Positions 1-9,303 of a stretch of DNA of 64,000 nucleotides are shown here, piece after piece; the first letter of the stretch is position 1; each line of letters opens with the position of its first letter. The notes under the pieces are model-generated. The model saw only the letters and a list, made by a program, of their open reading frames with translations, had not been told where the DNA came from and searched no databases. Where the stretch lies: the NCBI GenBank assembly GCA_045546135.1, contig JAZQCD010000023.1, forward strand, positions 1 to 64,000, in the 5' to 3' direction. The DNA comes from RUG13409 sp045546135. GTDB taxonomy: Bacteria; Bacillota; Clostridia; Peptostreptococcales; Anaerovoracaceae. Made by a program: the position numbers and the translations under genes.

Positions 1-1
1 C

Positions 2-844
2 TCCGGTATTTCCGCACAGTCAAGATCCTTCGTTATGAACTGCGGCGCTATCAATGAGGCTGCAAAGCTCCTCATCGCTGCAATGAAGAAGGAAGACGGC
101 ACACTCAGAACATATGATGAGATGGTCGCAGAAGGCAAGGATACACTTTACGAAGCAACCTATCAGATCAGCGATCCTGTAACAACAAAGTTCGCTATGG
201 ACGGAAGCTGCTGCCAGGGATCTCAGGATCCTACACCTGGATTTGCATTCAACGTAGCACATGTTGCAGTTGATACAACAACAGGAAAGACCAAGGTCCT
301 CGGATACAGATCATGGGCAGACTGCGGTGTCATCGGTAACTACCTCGGAGCAGACGGACAGGCATACGGCGGTATAGTGCAGAACATCGGATATGCTCTT
401 ACAGAAGACTATCTCGAAGACAAGAAGTACGGCAGCATCGTAGGCTGCGGACTCACAAGCGCAGAGAACGTACCTGATGACTTCGAAGTACACTTCCTCG
501 AAGATTATCCACGTCCCGGAACACCATTCGGTTCCAACGGACTTTCCGAGATCTTCTTTGCAGGACAGAACTATGCTATCCTCGGCGGTATCTACAATGC
601 TACCGGCGTAAGGATCTATGAGCAGCCTGCACTTCCTGAGAAGGTAAAGGATGGACTTGCACACCTGGCAAAGGGTGAAGAAGTTCCGATGCCTGCACCT
701 TACTATCATGGATTCGAATTCGATGAAAAGATGGAAGAACTTCAGGAAAAGCACGAAGCTTATGAAGCAGCAATGAAGGAAAAGATGGATGCAGCAAAGG
801 CCGCTGAAGAAAACGGCGATGCAGCACTCAAAGAATACTCCTAG
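2..844 (+). CDS. MOP-type molybdopterin aldehyde oxidoreductase, C-terminal part
   Basis: The reading frame is open from the left edge, so only the last 280 codons of the gene are visible. The protein resembles the C-terminal molybdopterin-binding half of xanthine oxidase family enzymes, and most closely the Desulfovibrio-type aldehyde oxidoreductase MOP. The segment FGSNGLSE has the expected position and form of the loop carrying the catalytic glutamate (codon 548-550), and GVRIYEQPALPEKVKDGL matches the end of the MOP core. The last 60 or so residues form a lysine/glutamate-rich helical tail. Enzymes of this family hydroxylate aldehydes to carboxylates in the cytoplasm using a Mo-pterin and 2Fe-2S clusters; the cluster domains would lie upstream, outside the window. 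The next gene encodes a flavin/iron-sulfur protein that could exchange electrons with it. The substrate cannot be told from sequence. A xanthine dehydrogenase large subunit is the alternative. Confidence 0.85.
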   Translation, partial: SGISAQSRSFVMNCGAINEAAKLLIAAMKKEDGTLRTYDEMVAEGKDTLYEATYQISDPVTTKFAMDGSCCQGSQDPTPGFAFNVAHVAVDTTTGKTKVLGYRSWADCGVIGNYLGADGQAYGGIVQNIGYALTEDYLEDKKYGSIVGCGLTSAENVPDDFEVHFLEDYPRPGTPFGSNGLSEIFFAGQNYAILGGIYNATGVRIYEQPALPEKVKDGLAHLAKGEEVPMPAPYYHGFEFDEKMEELQEKHEAYEAAMKEKMDAAKAAEENGDAALKEYS

Positions 845-863
845 TATTTTCCTAAAGAAATAT

Positions 864-894
864 AAAACTGCCGCCTTTTGACGGCAGTTTTTTT
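864..894 (+). terminator. Intrinsic terminator after the MOP-type gene
   Basis: An 8-bp stem, AACTGCCG pairing with CGGCAGTT, is followed by a run of seven T. It lies about 20 bases after the stop codon. Confidence 0.9.
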
Positions 895-912
895 GTGTTA
901 TCATATATCGAA

Positions 913-926
913 GCAAAAGCTTTTGC
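913..926. repeat. 14-bp perfect palindrome upstream of the iron-sulfur flavoprotein gene
   Basis: GCAAAAGCTTTTGC is a perfect palindrome, and CGAA/TTCG flank it loosely. It lies about 45 bases before the next start codon, in a position suitable for an operator or a leader hairpin. No convincing -35/-10 pair was found beside it, so its function is unknown. Confidence 0.35.
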
Positions 927-968
927 ACAATAGTTTCGAAATATTTAGTCATCTGAGAGGATATATAA

Positions 969-3119
969 ATGAGCAGAGATTTTGTCCCATTGACAGAATG
1001 TATACACGGATCAAAGATCACACCTTGCAACGAAGTTTGTCCATTTGAACTCAATGTAAGAGACATAATGGCAAAGATCAAAAAAGGCAGCTTCATATCA
1101 GCATATAACATGCTTAGAGAAACTGTTCTCTTTCCTTATGTGAGCTGCAATCTTTGTTCAGCTCCCTGCCTTAAAAGGTGCAAGGAGACCCTTGATGAAG
1201 GTTTTGTCGATATAAGAGCATTGGAACTTTTCCTTTCCGGAAGTTTTAGAGACAAAGATCCCATAAACTACGGTACTCCATCTTTGGGAAAGACAGTTGC
1301 CATTTTAGGATCGAGCCTTGGAGCTATGGCCGCCGCTCTTAAGTTTGCGCAAAACGGCTATACCGTATCCGTCTTTGAAGAAAGGGATGAGCTTTGCAAA
1401 GAGATATCCGATATCCTTGGCAAAGAAACTATCGAAAAGGATATACTCCATCAATTCAAATATTCTCCGTGCGAAATGAATGCAGGAGCAGATCTTAGTT
1501 CTTTAGATCCTAAAGCCTTTGATTTCGTCATAGATACTATAGATACAAAGCTGGACGGATCCAATGTTTTTCGCATGCAGAAAAGTCCTTTCCTGATCAA
1601 CGGTATACAGGCAGGAAAGAATATATATAAGCAAATAGACTGGTATGTAAAGACAGGAAATCTAAGAGAGATAGAGCCTCTTTTTGCAGAGACCATGCCT
1701 GATGAGATCCCATGCGATGCTCCTGCTTTGGACAAGGTATCTGCAAGGGCAATGGCTAACATATGCACAGGGTGCGACTGCTCTAAGTGCATGGAAGCCT
1801 GCACCATGCTGAAGGACTTTGGCAATGACATCATAGATCTTAACAGAGCAGTAGGCGTTACTCTCAATTTGTTTGAACATGTAGATACAAGGGAAGGTAC
1901 AAGGCAGATAAGCGGCTGTACGGACTGCGGTCTTTGCAAGGAATTATGTCCAAAAGGCATAGATATAGGGGCATTCCTCATGAATGCAAAAGAAACTATA
2001 TATAAGCAGGGCGTCATTCCCCATGCCTATCATGATTATTGGCTAAGAGACTACGCTCACGCAGAGTCTGAAGACTCATTCCTCTTCTATATGCCAAAAG
2101 AGTCTTCTGAATACATGTTTTTCCCCGGATGCCAGACAGGAGCATCGGATCCTCGCTATGTTACCATGAGCTATGATCTCCTCTTAAAAGATCATCCGGA
2201 TACTTCTATCCTTTTGGGTTGCTGCGGAGCTCCAATAAAGTGGTCAGGAGATTTTGACGGCATAAAAGAAGCTCATGAAGCAATAGAAAAATACTGGACT
2301 AAAGCAGGAAGACCTGTCATAGTCACATCCTGTCCTTCATGCTATAAGATACTAAGGGAAAGTCTCAGCGAAGCAAGAGTCATCATGATATATGATCTTC
2401 TTGATGCAAAAGAAATAGATATTCCCTTTGAGAAAGCGGCGGTCTTCGATCCTTGTTCATCAAGAGAGCATCCCGACATGCAGTCAAAAGTAAGAAGCAT
2501 GGCAAAGACTTTTGGTTTTGAACTCGAAGAACTAGGATGCAGCGGCAGAATGAGCCAATGCTGCAGCTACGGTCACCAGATCTATGATGTAAACAGGAAC
2601 ATGGTAGAAAAGCAGGTAAAGGACAGGATATCGGAAAGCGATCTCCCGTATATAGTCTATTGCAGCAACTGCAGAGATGTCTTTGCATCAAGAGGCAAAG
2701 ATGTAAGGCATATGCTGGACCTCATTCTTGGAATAAACCTTGAAGGAAGGGGCGTTCCGTCGCTTCAGGAAAGAAGGATCAACAGATATGAGCTGAAGAA
2801 GGCTCTCATCGAAAAATATCACATAGATGAAAAGATGGGAGATCTTCCAAAGCTTTGCGAGCTTTATTACGATGAAAGGATCGCAAAGAAGATGGATGAC
2901 GACCTCATACTCAAAGAGGATATATCGAGCGTCATAAGCTGCTCCGAAGAAAAAGGAGAATACCTTCTTGACAATGAAAGCGGCCATCGATTTGCTCATG
3001 AGCTAAGAGGCATCATGACCTACTGGGCTGAATATGTTCCTGAAGGCGAAGGGTACAGGGTGTTCAATGTATATTCTCACAGAGTCAATATCAAAGGGGA
3101 CGTCTCAGTCGATCGTTAA
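969..3119 (+). CDS. Flavin/dicluster iron-sulfur oxidoreductase, MOP-associated
   Basis: A 716-residue cytoplasmic redox protein with several modules. The N-terminus carries a GltD-like cysteine-rich region (C11, C20, C24, then CNLCSAPCLKRC near residues 60-72). A Rossmann-type segment follows (VAILGSSLGAMAAALKFA, near 112-129) with a degenerate glycine motif. Two 4Fe-4S motifs come next (CTGCDCSKCMEAC near 266 and CTDCGLCKELCP near 317). The C-terminal half holds two CCG-type cysteine domains like those of heterodisulfide reductase HdrB (FFPGC...GCCG near 387-420 and DPCSS...CCSYG...CSNC near 495-565). This architecture resembles proteins annotated as pyridine nucleotide-disulfide oxidoreductase/dicluster-binding protein, which accompany MOP-type aldehyde oxidoreductases. 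It probably carries electrons between the upstream enzyme and a nucleotide or ferredoxin pool (inference). The GAGAGG ribosome binding site supports this start. Confidence 0.75.
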   Translation: MSRDFVPLTECIHGSKITPCNEVCPFELNVRDIMAKIKKGSFISAYNMLRETVLFPYVSCNLCSAPCLKRCKETLDEGFVDIRALELFLSGSFRDKDPINYGTPSLGKTVAILGSSLGAMAAALKFAQNGYTVSVFEERDELCKEISDILGKETIEKDILHQFKYSPCEMNAGADLSSLDPKAFDFVIDTIDTKLDGSNVFRMQKSPFLINGIQAGKNIYKQIDWYVKTGNLREIEPLFAETMPDEIPCDAPALDKVSARAMANICTGCDCSKCMEACTMLKDFGNDIIDLNRAVGVTLNLFEHVDTREGTRQISGCTDCGLCKELCPKGIDIGAFLMNAKETIYKQGVIPHAYHDYWLRDYAHAESEDSFLFYMPKESSEYMFFPGCQTGASDPRYVTMSYDLLLKDHPDTSILLGCCGAPIKWSGDFDGIKEAHEAIEKYWTKAGRPVIVTSCPSCYKILRESLSEARVIMIYDLLDAKEIDIPFEKAAVFDPCSSREHPDMQSKVRSMAKTFGFELEELGCSGRMSQCCSYGHQIYDVNRNMVEKQVKDRISESDLPYIVYCSNCRDVFASRGKDVRHMLDLILGINLEGRGVPSLQERRINRYELKKALIEKYHIDEKMGDLPKLCELYYDERIAKKMDDDLILKEDISSVISCSEEKGEYLLDNESGHRFAHELRGIMTYWAEYVPEGEGYRVFNVYSHRVNIKGDVSVDR

Positions 3120-3130
3120 AAGAATATTTT

Positions 3131-3155
3131 AGGGGCGCTTAAGCGTCCCTTTTTG
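3131..3155 (+). terminator. Intrinsic terminator
   Basis: GGGGCGCTT/AAGCGTCCC forms a stem with almost no loop on paper (the central bases would open) and is followed by five T. It ends the transcript of the 969-3119 gene just before a strong promoter. Confidence 0.8.
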
Positions 3156-3156
3156 A

Positions 3157-3185
3157 TTGAATTAATGATCGATTAATAATATAAT
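3157..3185 (+). promoter_or_regulatory. Sigma-A type promoter for the phosphomutase-dnaE-pfkA-gpmI operon
   Basis: TTGAAT (3157-3162) and a consensus TATAAT (3180-3185) are separated by exactly 17 bases. They lie immediately after a terminator and 24 bases before the next start codon. No other promoter is obvious until the end of the 3.2-13.7 kb gene run, where genes overlap or are closely spaced. Confidence 0.75.
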
Positions 3186-3208
3186 TAAGTGTTAAATTCG
3201 GAGGTAAA

Positions 3209-4708
3209 ATGAGAAACTATAAACCCCTTCAAAACGGCAGTGACATAAGAGGAACTGCTCTTAAAACTGAGAACGGAAAAGAAGTAGATCTTAAGCCCTA
3301 TGTTTGCGTTGACCTTGCACTCGGATTCGTCGCATGGCTTGCTGCAAGAACGGGCAGAAACTACTTGTACCTTGATATAGGAAGAGACCCAAGAGTAACG
3401 GGAGAAGAACTATTTAGAGAAGTATCATACAGAACTGCATGGGCAGGCTGCGAAGTCCATGACTGCGGCCTTGCAACGACTCCTGCCATGTTCATGTCCA
3501 CTGTATTCAATACACCAAACGAACCTAAAGCAGACGGCGCTATAATGTTCACCGCAAGCCATCTTCCTTATGACAGGAACGGCATGAAGTTCTTTACAAA
3601 GGACGGGGGATTGAGCAGCGAAGATATAAAGCAGGTCATAGCTCTTGCAGAGAATATGGAAGAGGATTTCTCCATCAACAGAGAATGGAAGTGGGTATTC
3701 CCAAGGAACCTTATGAAGGAGTATTCACAGCATTTAAGGTCCGTCATTTGCAAAGGACTTGACGCAGAAGAAGGAGATAAGCCTCTTGAAGGTCTTCATG
3801 TAGCAGTGGATGCAGGTAACGGCTGCGGAGGTTTTTATGTAACGGATGTTCTTGAGCCTCTTGGCGCAGACTGCAGCGGATCTCTTTTCCTTGAACCGGA
3901 CGGCATGTTCCCAAACCATGTTCCAAATCCTGAGGATAAGGAAGCTATGTCATATATAAGCAATGCGGTAAAGAGCAGCGGAGCAGATCTTGGCATCATA
4001 TTCGACACGGATGTTGACAGAGCTGCAGCTGTAGGAAGCGACGGAAAAGAGATATCAAGAAACCGTATAGTAGCTCTTGCAGCATATATCGCTTCAAAGG
4101 ATCACCCGGGCACTACCATAGTCACAGACAGCATAACCAGCACTCAGCTGAGAGAATATATAGAGAACAAACTTGGATGCAAGCAGTTAAGGTTCAAAAG
4201 AGGTTACAAGAATGTAATAGACAAGGGCCTTGAACTCAACAAAGAGGGCATAGACTGCCAGCTTGCAATAGAGACATCAGGTCATGCAGCAATGAAGGAA
4301 AACTATTTCCTCGACGACGGCGCATATCTTGCGACCAAGATCGTCATAGAAGCTGCAAAACTTAAAAAAGAAGGAAAGCATATCGAAGATCTCATTGCAG
4401 ATCTTAAGGATCCTCTTGAAGCAGTAGAGCATAGATTCAAAGTGAAGGCTAAAGACTTCGGGTCATATGCTCAGACAGTCCTTGATCATGTGGAAGCAGA
4501 AGCAAAGAAAAAGGACGGATGGTCACTTGAATCACCAAACTTTGAGGGAGTAAGAGTAAATGTGCCGGAAGGCTGGTTCCTCTTAAGAAAGAGCCTTCAC
4601 GACCCGGTCATGCCCCTTAATATCGAAAGCGATGAAGAGGGCGGGACTGCAAAGATTTTTGAGGAGATAAAGGAACTTCTCAAAGGTTTTGACGAACTGG
4701 AAATATAA
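3209..4708 (+). CDS. Phosphoglucomutase/phosphomannomutase family protein
   Basis: A 499-residue alpha-D-phosphohexomutase. The phosphoserine loop reads TASHLPYDRNG, with the catalytic serine at S117, instead of the more common TASHNP. The metal loop is DTDVDR (residues near 268-273), and the GHAAMKENYFLDDGAY segment matches the sugar-binding loop. Enzymes of this family interconvert hexose 1- and 6-phosphates through a 1,6-bisphosphate for cell-surface sugar and glycogen metabolism. The start has a good GGAGGT ribosome binding site. It is the first gene of a run leading into dnaE and pfkA. Substrate preference (glucose, mannose or an amino sugar) cannot be read from sequence. Confidence 0.85.
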   Translation: MRNYKPLQNGSDIRGTALKTENGKEVDLKPYVCVDLALGFVAWLAARTGRNYLYLDIGRDPRVTGEELFREVSYRTAWAGCEVHDCGLATTPAMFMSTVFNTPNEPKADGAIMFTASHLPYDRNGMKFFTKDGGLSSEDIKQVIALAENMEEDFSINREWKWVFPRNLMKEYSQHLRSVICKGLDAEEGDKPLEGLHVAVDAGNGCGGFYVTDVLEPLGADCSGSLFLEPDGMFPNHVPNPEDKEAMSYISNAVKSSGADLGIIFDTDVDRAAAVGSDGKEISRNRIVALAAYIASKDHPGTTIVTDSITSTQLREYIENKLGCKQLRFKRGYKNVIDKGLELNKEGIDCQLAIETSGHAAMKENYFLDDGAYLATKIVIEAAKLKKEGKHIEDLIADLKDPLEAVEHRFKVKAKDFGSYAQTVLDHVEAEAKKKDGWSLESPNFEGVRVNVPEGWFLLRKSLHDPVMPLNIESDEEGGTAKIFEEIKELLKGFDELEI

Positions 4709-4725
4709 CAGATAAGGAAAGATAC

Positions 4726-7700
4726 ATGGCGTTTACACATCTTCATGTACATACTGAATACAGTCTTTTAGACGGAGCCTGCAGGATAGACAAGCTCCTT
4801 GCAAGAGCAAAGGAACTTGGCCAGACAGCCATGGCCATAACGGACCACGGAGTCATGTACGGCGCAGTCAAGTTCTACGAGACAGCAAAGAAGATGGGCA
4901 TCAAGCCCATCATAGGCTGCGAGGTATACGTGGCTGCAAGGACCCGTTTTGATAAGGACGGACCTGTAGACAGAGAGCACAACCACCTGGTGCTCCTTGC
5001 AAAGGACGAAAAAGGCTACCGCAACCTCATCAGGCTCGTATCCCTTGCATACAAGGAGGGCTTCTATTACAAACCCCGTATAGATCATGAACTCTTAACA
5101 GAGTATCATGAGGGACTTGTATGCCTTTCTGCATGCCTTGCAGGAAAAGTGCAGCACCTTCTCAACATAGGAGACTATGACGGTGCAAAGGCAGAAGCCA
5201 AGTGGTTTCAGGACCTCTTTGGTGATGATTATTACCTCGAACTTCAAGATCAGGGGATCGAGGAAGAGATAGGAGTCAACAACGGCTTAAGGCAGATATC
5301 TAAAGAACTTGGGATCAAGATGGTCGCAACCAACGATGTCCACTATATCTACAGAGAGGACAGCAGCGCCCATGACGTGCTCCTTTGCATAGGTACCAAG
5401 AGCAATCTTTCCGATGCCAACAGGATGCGCTTTGCGACAGATCAATTTTATCTCAAGTCAGAGCAGGAGATGAGGAACATCTTCGCTGCAGTTCCTGAGG
5501 CCATAGACAATACACAGGAAATAGTCGACAAGTGCAATTTCGATTTTAAGTTCGGAGAATATCATATTCCTGTATTCGAAATACCTGATGTCTTTGAAAA
5601 CGAGAATCAATATTTCGAATATCTGTGCTGGACAGGACTTGAGCACAGATACGGAACAACGGAGCACCATCCATCTGCATCCAGACCTCTTCCTGACGGA
5701 AAGGTCAAGGAGAAGATGTCAGACTATGCTCCTACAGTATCGCAGGAACTCAAGGACAGGATGGAGTACGAGGTCACGACCATCGAAAAGATGGGCTACG
5801 TAGGTTACTTCCTCATAGTATGGGACTATGTCAACTATGCTAAGGGCAACGGGATAATGGTAGGTCCTGGAAGAGGATCTGCAGCAGGTTCCATAGTAGC
5901 CTATTCCATGGAGATAACTGATATAGATCCTATACACTTCCAGCTCATTTTCGAAAGGTTCCTGAATATCGAGCGTGTATCCATGCCTGATATAGATATG
6001 GACTTTTGCATCGAGAGAAGAGGCGAAGTCATAGACTATGTAAAGAGACGCTACGGAGTAGACAACGTATCTCAGATCTCTACATTCGGGACTCTTAAGG
6101 CAAAAGCTGTAGTAAAGGATGTTGCAAAGGTCATGGAGGTACCTTTCCAAAGGAGTCTCGAGCTCACAAAGATGATTCCTGATGACCTTGGCATGACTTT
6201 GGAAAAAGCTCTTGAAAAGTCTCCTGACTTTAAGAACGCATATGAGAACGATCCTCAGGTAAGAGAAGTAGTAGATACAGCAAAGGTCCTTGAGGGTCTT
6301 GCAAGGCACGTATCCACCCATGCAGCAGGAGTCGTTATCGCTCCAAAGCCTGTAGATGTCTTCGTTCCTTTGGTAAACTCTGATACAGGTCTTGCGACCC
6401 AGTACACGATGACTGAGATAGAGCATCTTGGACTTCTCAAGATGGACTTCCTTGGTCTTAGGAACCTGACAGCCATGAGAGACTGCCTTGAGATGATAAA
6501 GGCAGATACAGGACTTGATATAGACCTTAATGCCATAGATTTCGGTGAACCCGAAGTATACAAGCTAATAGCTTCCGGCAACACTGTAGGGATATTCCAG
6601 CTTGAATCCGGAGGTATGACATCCTTCATGAAGGATCTGCAGCCGGACTGCCTTGAAGACCTCGTTGCAGGTATATCTTTGTACAGACCCGGTCCTATGG
6701 ATTCCATACCCAAATATGTTGAGTGCAAAAAGAATCCGCAGAATATTAAGTATCTGACTCCTGAGCTTGAACCCATACTTGCTCCGACCTACGGATGCAT
6801 AGTATATCAGGAGCAGGTCATGGATATCGTAAGAAAACTCGGCGGCTATTCCTACGGCAGAGCAGACCTTGTAAGAAGGGCCATGAGCAAAAAGCACGCT
6901 GACGAGATGGCAAGAGAAAGAGAATTCTTCGTCAACGGAAAGCTCAACGAAGACGGCACCATAGATGTTCCCGGATGCATAAGGAACGGCATATCAAAGG
7001 AGGCCGCAAATACTATCTTCGACGAGATGACCAGTTTTGCTGCCTATGCATTCAACAAGTCTCATGCTGCAGCTTACGCTGTAGTCGCATATCAGACGGC
7101 ATGGCTTAAGTATCATTATCCTGCTCAATTCATGGCATCCCTTATGACCTATCCTGCAAACCCTAATGCTGTTGCAGGTCTCATAAGGAACGCAAACGAG
7201 ATGGGCGTAAAGGTGCTTCCACCCGATGTCACGAAATCAAAGAGTCACTTTTCGACGGATAACGGAGACATACGCTTTGGACTTCTTGGCGTAAAGCATG
7301 TAGGAGAAGGACTTGTAGAAGAGATCATAAGAGCAAGGAATGTGCGCATGCCCGAAGATATTTTCGAGTTTGTCGACGGCATGGATATAAAAAAGGTGAA
7401 CAGGACAGGGCTTGAGTGCCTCATTAAGGCAGGAGCTTTGGATTGCTTTCCGGGAAACAAGGCGCAAAAACTTGCCTGCATAGGAGATCTCATAGATTCA
7501 GCTCAAAGCAGCGCTAAGAGTACTCTCAGCGGGCAGATGAGCCTCTTTGACATAGCAGGAGATAAGGTCAAGATAGAAAGGCATCTTCCGAATGCGTCTG
7601 AGTTCGACAAAAAAGACCTTTTGACCATGGAAAAAGAGATGCTGGGCATTTATCTTACGGACCATCCTCTTTCCCAATATAGGAACGCCATATCCGAAAT

Positions 7701-8310
7701 AGCAGATATGGATACGGAAAAACTTGCAACTCTATATCAGGAGGAAGGGGAAGAAGATCCCTTTGCAAAGATGGAAGCCGGAGACATCAAAGACGGACAG
7801 ACAGTCAGGATGGCAGGCATCATAGCAGGCAGAAGGAACTTCATCACAAAGAAGAACCAGCAGATGGCATTCCTCACACTTGAGGACCTATACGGCCAGC
7901 TGGATGTGATAGTATTTCCAAAGACTTTTGAAAGAGACAGAGCAAACCTTGACGTAGACAGGGTAGTAGTAGTCACAGGTAAACTCGATCTAAAGGAAGA
8001 CGGAAAACCAAAGGTCCTCGCTGACAGCGTAGAACCTATCGAAAGGTATGGAAGAAGGGACGACGGTACTATCAAAGCTCCTAGGAAGATGACCATGGTA
8101 AAGATAGTCATACCGGAGATCTTCGAAGAAGCAGAGGGCCTTAAGACCTTCGCAAAGATAGCCAGAAAGCACATGGGCGAGTGCCCGGTAGCTATACTGG
8201 TAAAGAAAACAGGTAATAAGTATAAACTGGACTATGATCGCTGGGTCGATCCCGATGAAGAGTTCAGGAGTGAAGTCATGGAAGCGTTCGGGGAGGACTG
8301 CTTCCGATAA
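4726..8310 (+). CDS. dnaE: DNA polymerase III alpha subunit DnaE
   Basis: At 1194 residues this has the usual DnaE length. It begins with the PHP domain (HLHVHTEYSLLDG at residues 4-16). The palm motif with catalytic aspartates, MPDIDMDFC, lies near residue 421, FNKSHAAAYAVVAYQTA near 780, a helix-hairpin-helix segment near 890, and an OB-fold near 1025-1090 (VRMAGIIAGRRNFITKKN). It polymerises DNA in the replisome; in organisms that also have PolC it would extend primers on the lagging strand. It is 17 bases from the phosphomutase gene and 18 bases before pfkA. The dnaE-pfkA adjacency is common in Bacillota. Confidence 0.97.
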   Translation: MAFTHLHVHTEYSLLDGACRIDKLLARAKELGQTAMAITDHGVMYGAVKFYETAKKMGIKPIIGCEVYVAARTRFDKDGPVDREHNHLVLLAKDEKGYRNLIRLVSLAYKEGFYYKPRIDHELLTEYHEGLVCLSACLAGKVQHLLNIGDYDGAKAEAKWFQDLFGDDYYLELQDQGIEEEIGVNNGLRQISKELGIKMVATNDVHYIYREDSSAHDVLLCIGTKSNLSDANRMRFATDQFYLKSEQEMRNIFAAVPEAIDNTQEIVDKCNFDFKFGEYHIPVFEIPDVFENENQYFEYLCWTGLEHRYGTTEHHPSASRPLPDGKVKEKMSDYAPTVSQELKDRMEYEVTTIEKMGYVGYFLIVWDYVNYAKGNGIMVGPGRGSAAGSIVAYSMEITDIDPIHFQLIFERFLNIERVSMPDIDMDFCIERRGEVIDYVKRRYGVDNVSQISTFGTLKAKAVVKDVAKVMEVPFQRSLELTKMIPDDLGMTLEKALEKSPDFKNAYENDPQVREVVDTAKVLEGLARHVSTHAAGVVIAPKPVDVFVPLVNSDTGLATQYTMTEIEHLGLLKMDFLGLRNLTAMRDCLEMIKADTGLDIDLNAIDFGEPEVYKLIASGNTVGIFQLESGGMTSFMKDLQPDCLEDLVAGISLYRPGPMDSIPKYVECKKNPQNIKYLTPELEPILAPTYGCIVYQEQVMDIVRKLGGYSYGRADLVRRAMSKKHADEMAREREFFVNGKLNEDGTIDVPGCIRNGISKEAANTIFDEMTSFAAYAFNKSHAAAYAVVAYQTAWLKYHYPAQFMASLMTYPANPNAVAGLIRNANEMGVKVLPPDVTKSKSHFSTDNGDIRFGLLGVKHVGEGLVEEIIRARNVRMPEDIFEFVDGMDIKKVNRTGLECLIKAGALDCFPGNKAQKLACIGDLIDSAQSSAKSTLSGQMSLFDIAGDKVKIERHLPNASEFDKKDLLTMEKEMLGIYLTDHPLSQYRNAISEIADMDTEKLATLYQEEGEEDPFAKMEAGDIKDGQTVRMAGIIAGRRNFITKKNQQMAFLTLEDLYGQLDVIVFPKTFERDRANLDVDRVVVVTGKLDLKEDGKPKVLADSVEPIERYGRRDDGTIKAPRKMTMVKIVIPEIFEEAEGLKTFAKIARKHMGECPVAILVKKTGNKYKLDYDRWVDPDEEFRSEVMEAFGEDCFR

Positions 8311-8328
8311 AAGTAGAGGAAAAATATT

Positions 8329-9288
8329 ATGAGAGTAGGAATACTTACAAGCGGCGGAGATGCGCCGGGAATGAATGCATGTGTAAGGGCTGTAGTAAGA
8401 GGATGCCTTTACAAGGGAATGGAGGTCTACGGTATCTATCAAGGATATGACGGCCTCATCAACGGAGAAATCAGAGAGATGAATATTGCATCTGTTGCAG
8501 ATATAATCCACAGAGGCGGCACCATACTCCGCACTGCAAGAAGCGATGAATTCAAGACAGACGAGGGCAGGCAAAAGGCTTTCGAGAACCTTAAAGAAAA
8601 AGGCATAGAGGCTCTTGTGGTCATAGGCGGAGACGGAACGCTTACAGGCGGAATGATGCTGAGCAAGCAGACAGGCATAAAGGTCTACGGACTTCCGGGA
8701 ACTATAGACAACGATCTTGGTTATACTGATACGACCATAGGCTTTGACACAGCTGTCAATACGGCAGTTGCTGCTGTAGGAAACATCAGGGATACATCAT
8801 CCTCCATGGGAAGGACCACTGTCATCGAGGTCATGGGCAGGCATTGCGGAGACATAGCCCTTTATGCAGGACTTGCAGGCGGCGCAGAGGATATACTCAT
8901 CCCTGAACAGCCATATGACATTGACAAGATAGCAGACGAGATCAAGGTAGGCGTTGCAAGAGGAAAACTTCACAGCATCATAATCAAGGCTGAGGGAGTC
9001 AGTCTTTCCACACAGGCTCTTGCAGAGTTCCTTGAACTCAAGACAGGATGCGAGACAAAGACGGTACTCCTTGGATATATCCAAAGAGGCGGAAGCCCTA
9101 CTGCAAGGGACAGAGTCCTCGCATCGAGAATGGGCATCAGAGCTGCAGAGCTGGCTTTTGAAGGAGCAGAAAGCTCAGCCATCGGCATACACGGAGATGA
9201 CATAGTCACCATACCTATCGAAGAGGCTCTTAAAATGAAGAAAAAGTCGCATACGGATTTCATAGATATCTGTAATGCTCTTTTGTGA
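8329..9288 (+). CDS. pfkA: ATP-dependent 6-phosphofructokinase
   Basis: A 319-residue protein of standard bacterial PfkA size that phosphorylates fructose 6-phosphate in glycolysis. Motifs in order are the N-terminal GILTSGGDAPGMNA, the nucleotide-binding GGDGT near residue 103 (glycine form, consistent with ATP rather than pyrophosphate), the catalytic GTIDND, FDTAVNT, EVMGRHCGDIA with the fructose-phosphate ligands, and the C-terminal GYIQRGGSPTARDR. It lies between dnaE and a membrane protein gene, with gpmI further down, so glycolytic genes are transcribed with a replication gene. Start supported by an AGAGGA site. Confidence 0.96.
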   Translation: MRVGILTSGGDAPGMNACVRAVVRGCLYKGMEVYGIYQGYDGLINGEIREMNIASVADIIHRGGTILRTARSDEFKTDEGRQKAFENLKEKGIEALVVIGGDGTLTGGMMLSKQTGIKVYGLPGTIDNDLGYTDTTIGFDTAVNTAVAAVGNIRDTSSSMGRTTVIEVMGRHCGDIALYAGLAGGAEDILIPEQPYDIDKIADEIKVGVARGKLHSIIIKAEGVSLSTQALAEFLELKTGCETKTVLLGYIQRGGSPTARDRVLASRMGIRAAELAFEGAESSAIGIHGDDIVTIPIEEALKMKKKSHTDFIDICNALL

Positions 9289-9303
9289 TCAAGGAGACAG
9301 TTG

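Noticed and set aside
311..1111. 266-codon minus-strand open frame
   Set aside because: It spans the end of the MOP gene, a terminator and the start of the next gene, and its cysteine- and isoleucine-rich product looks like antisense of coding DNA.
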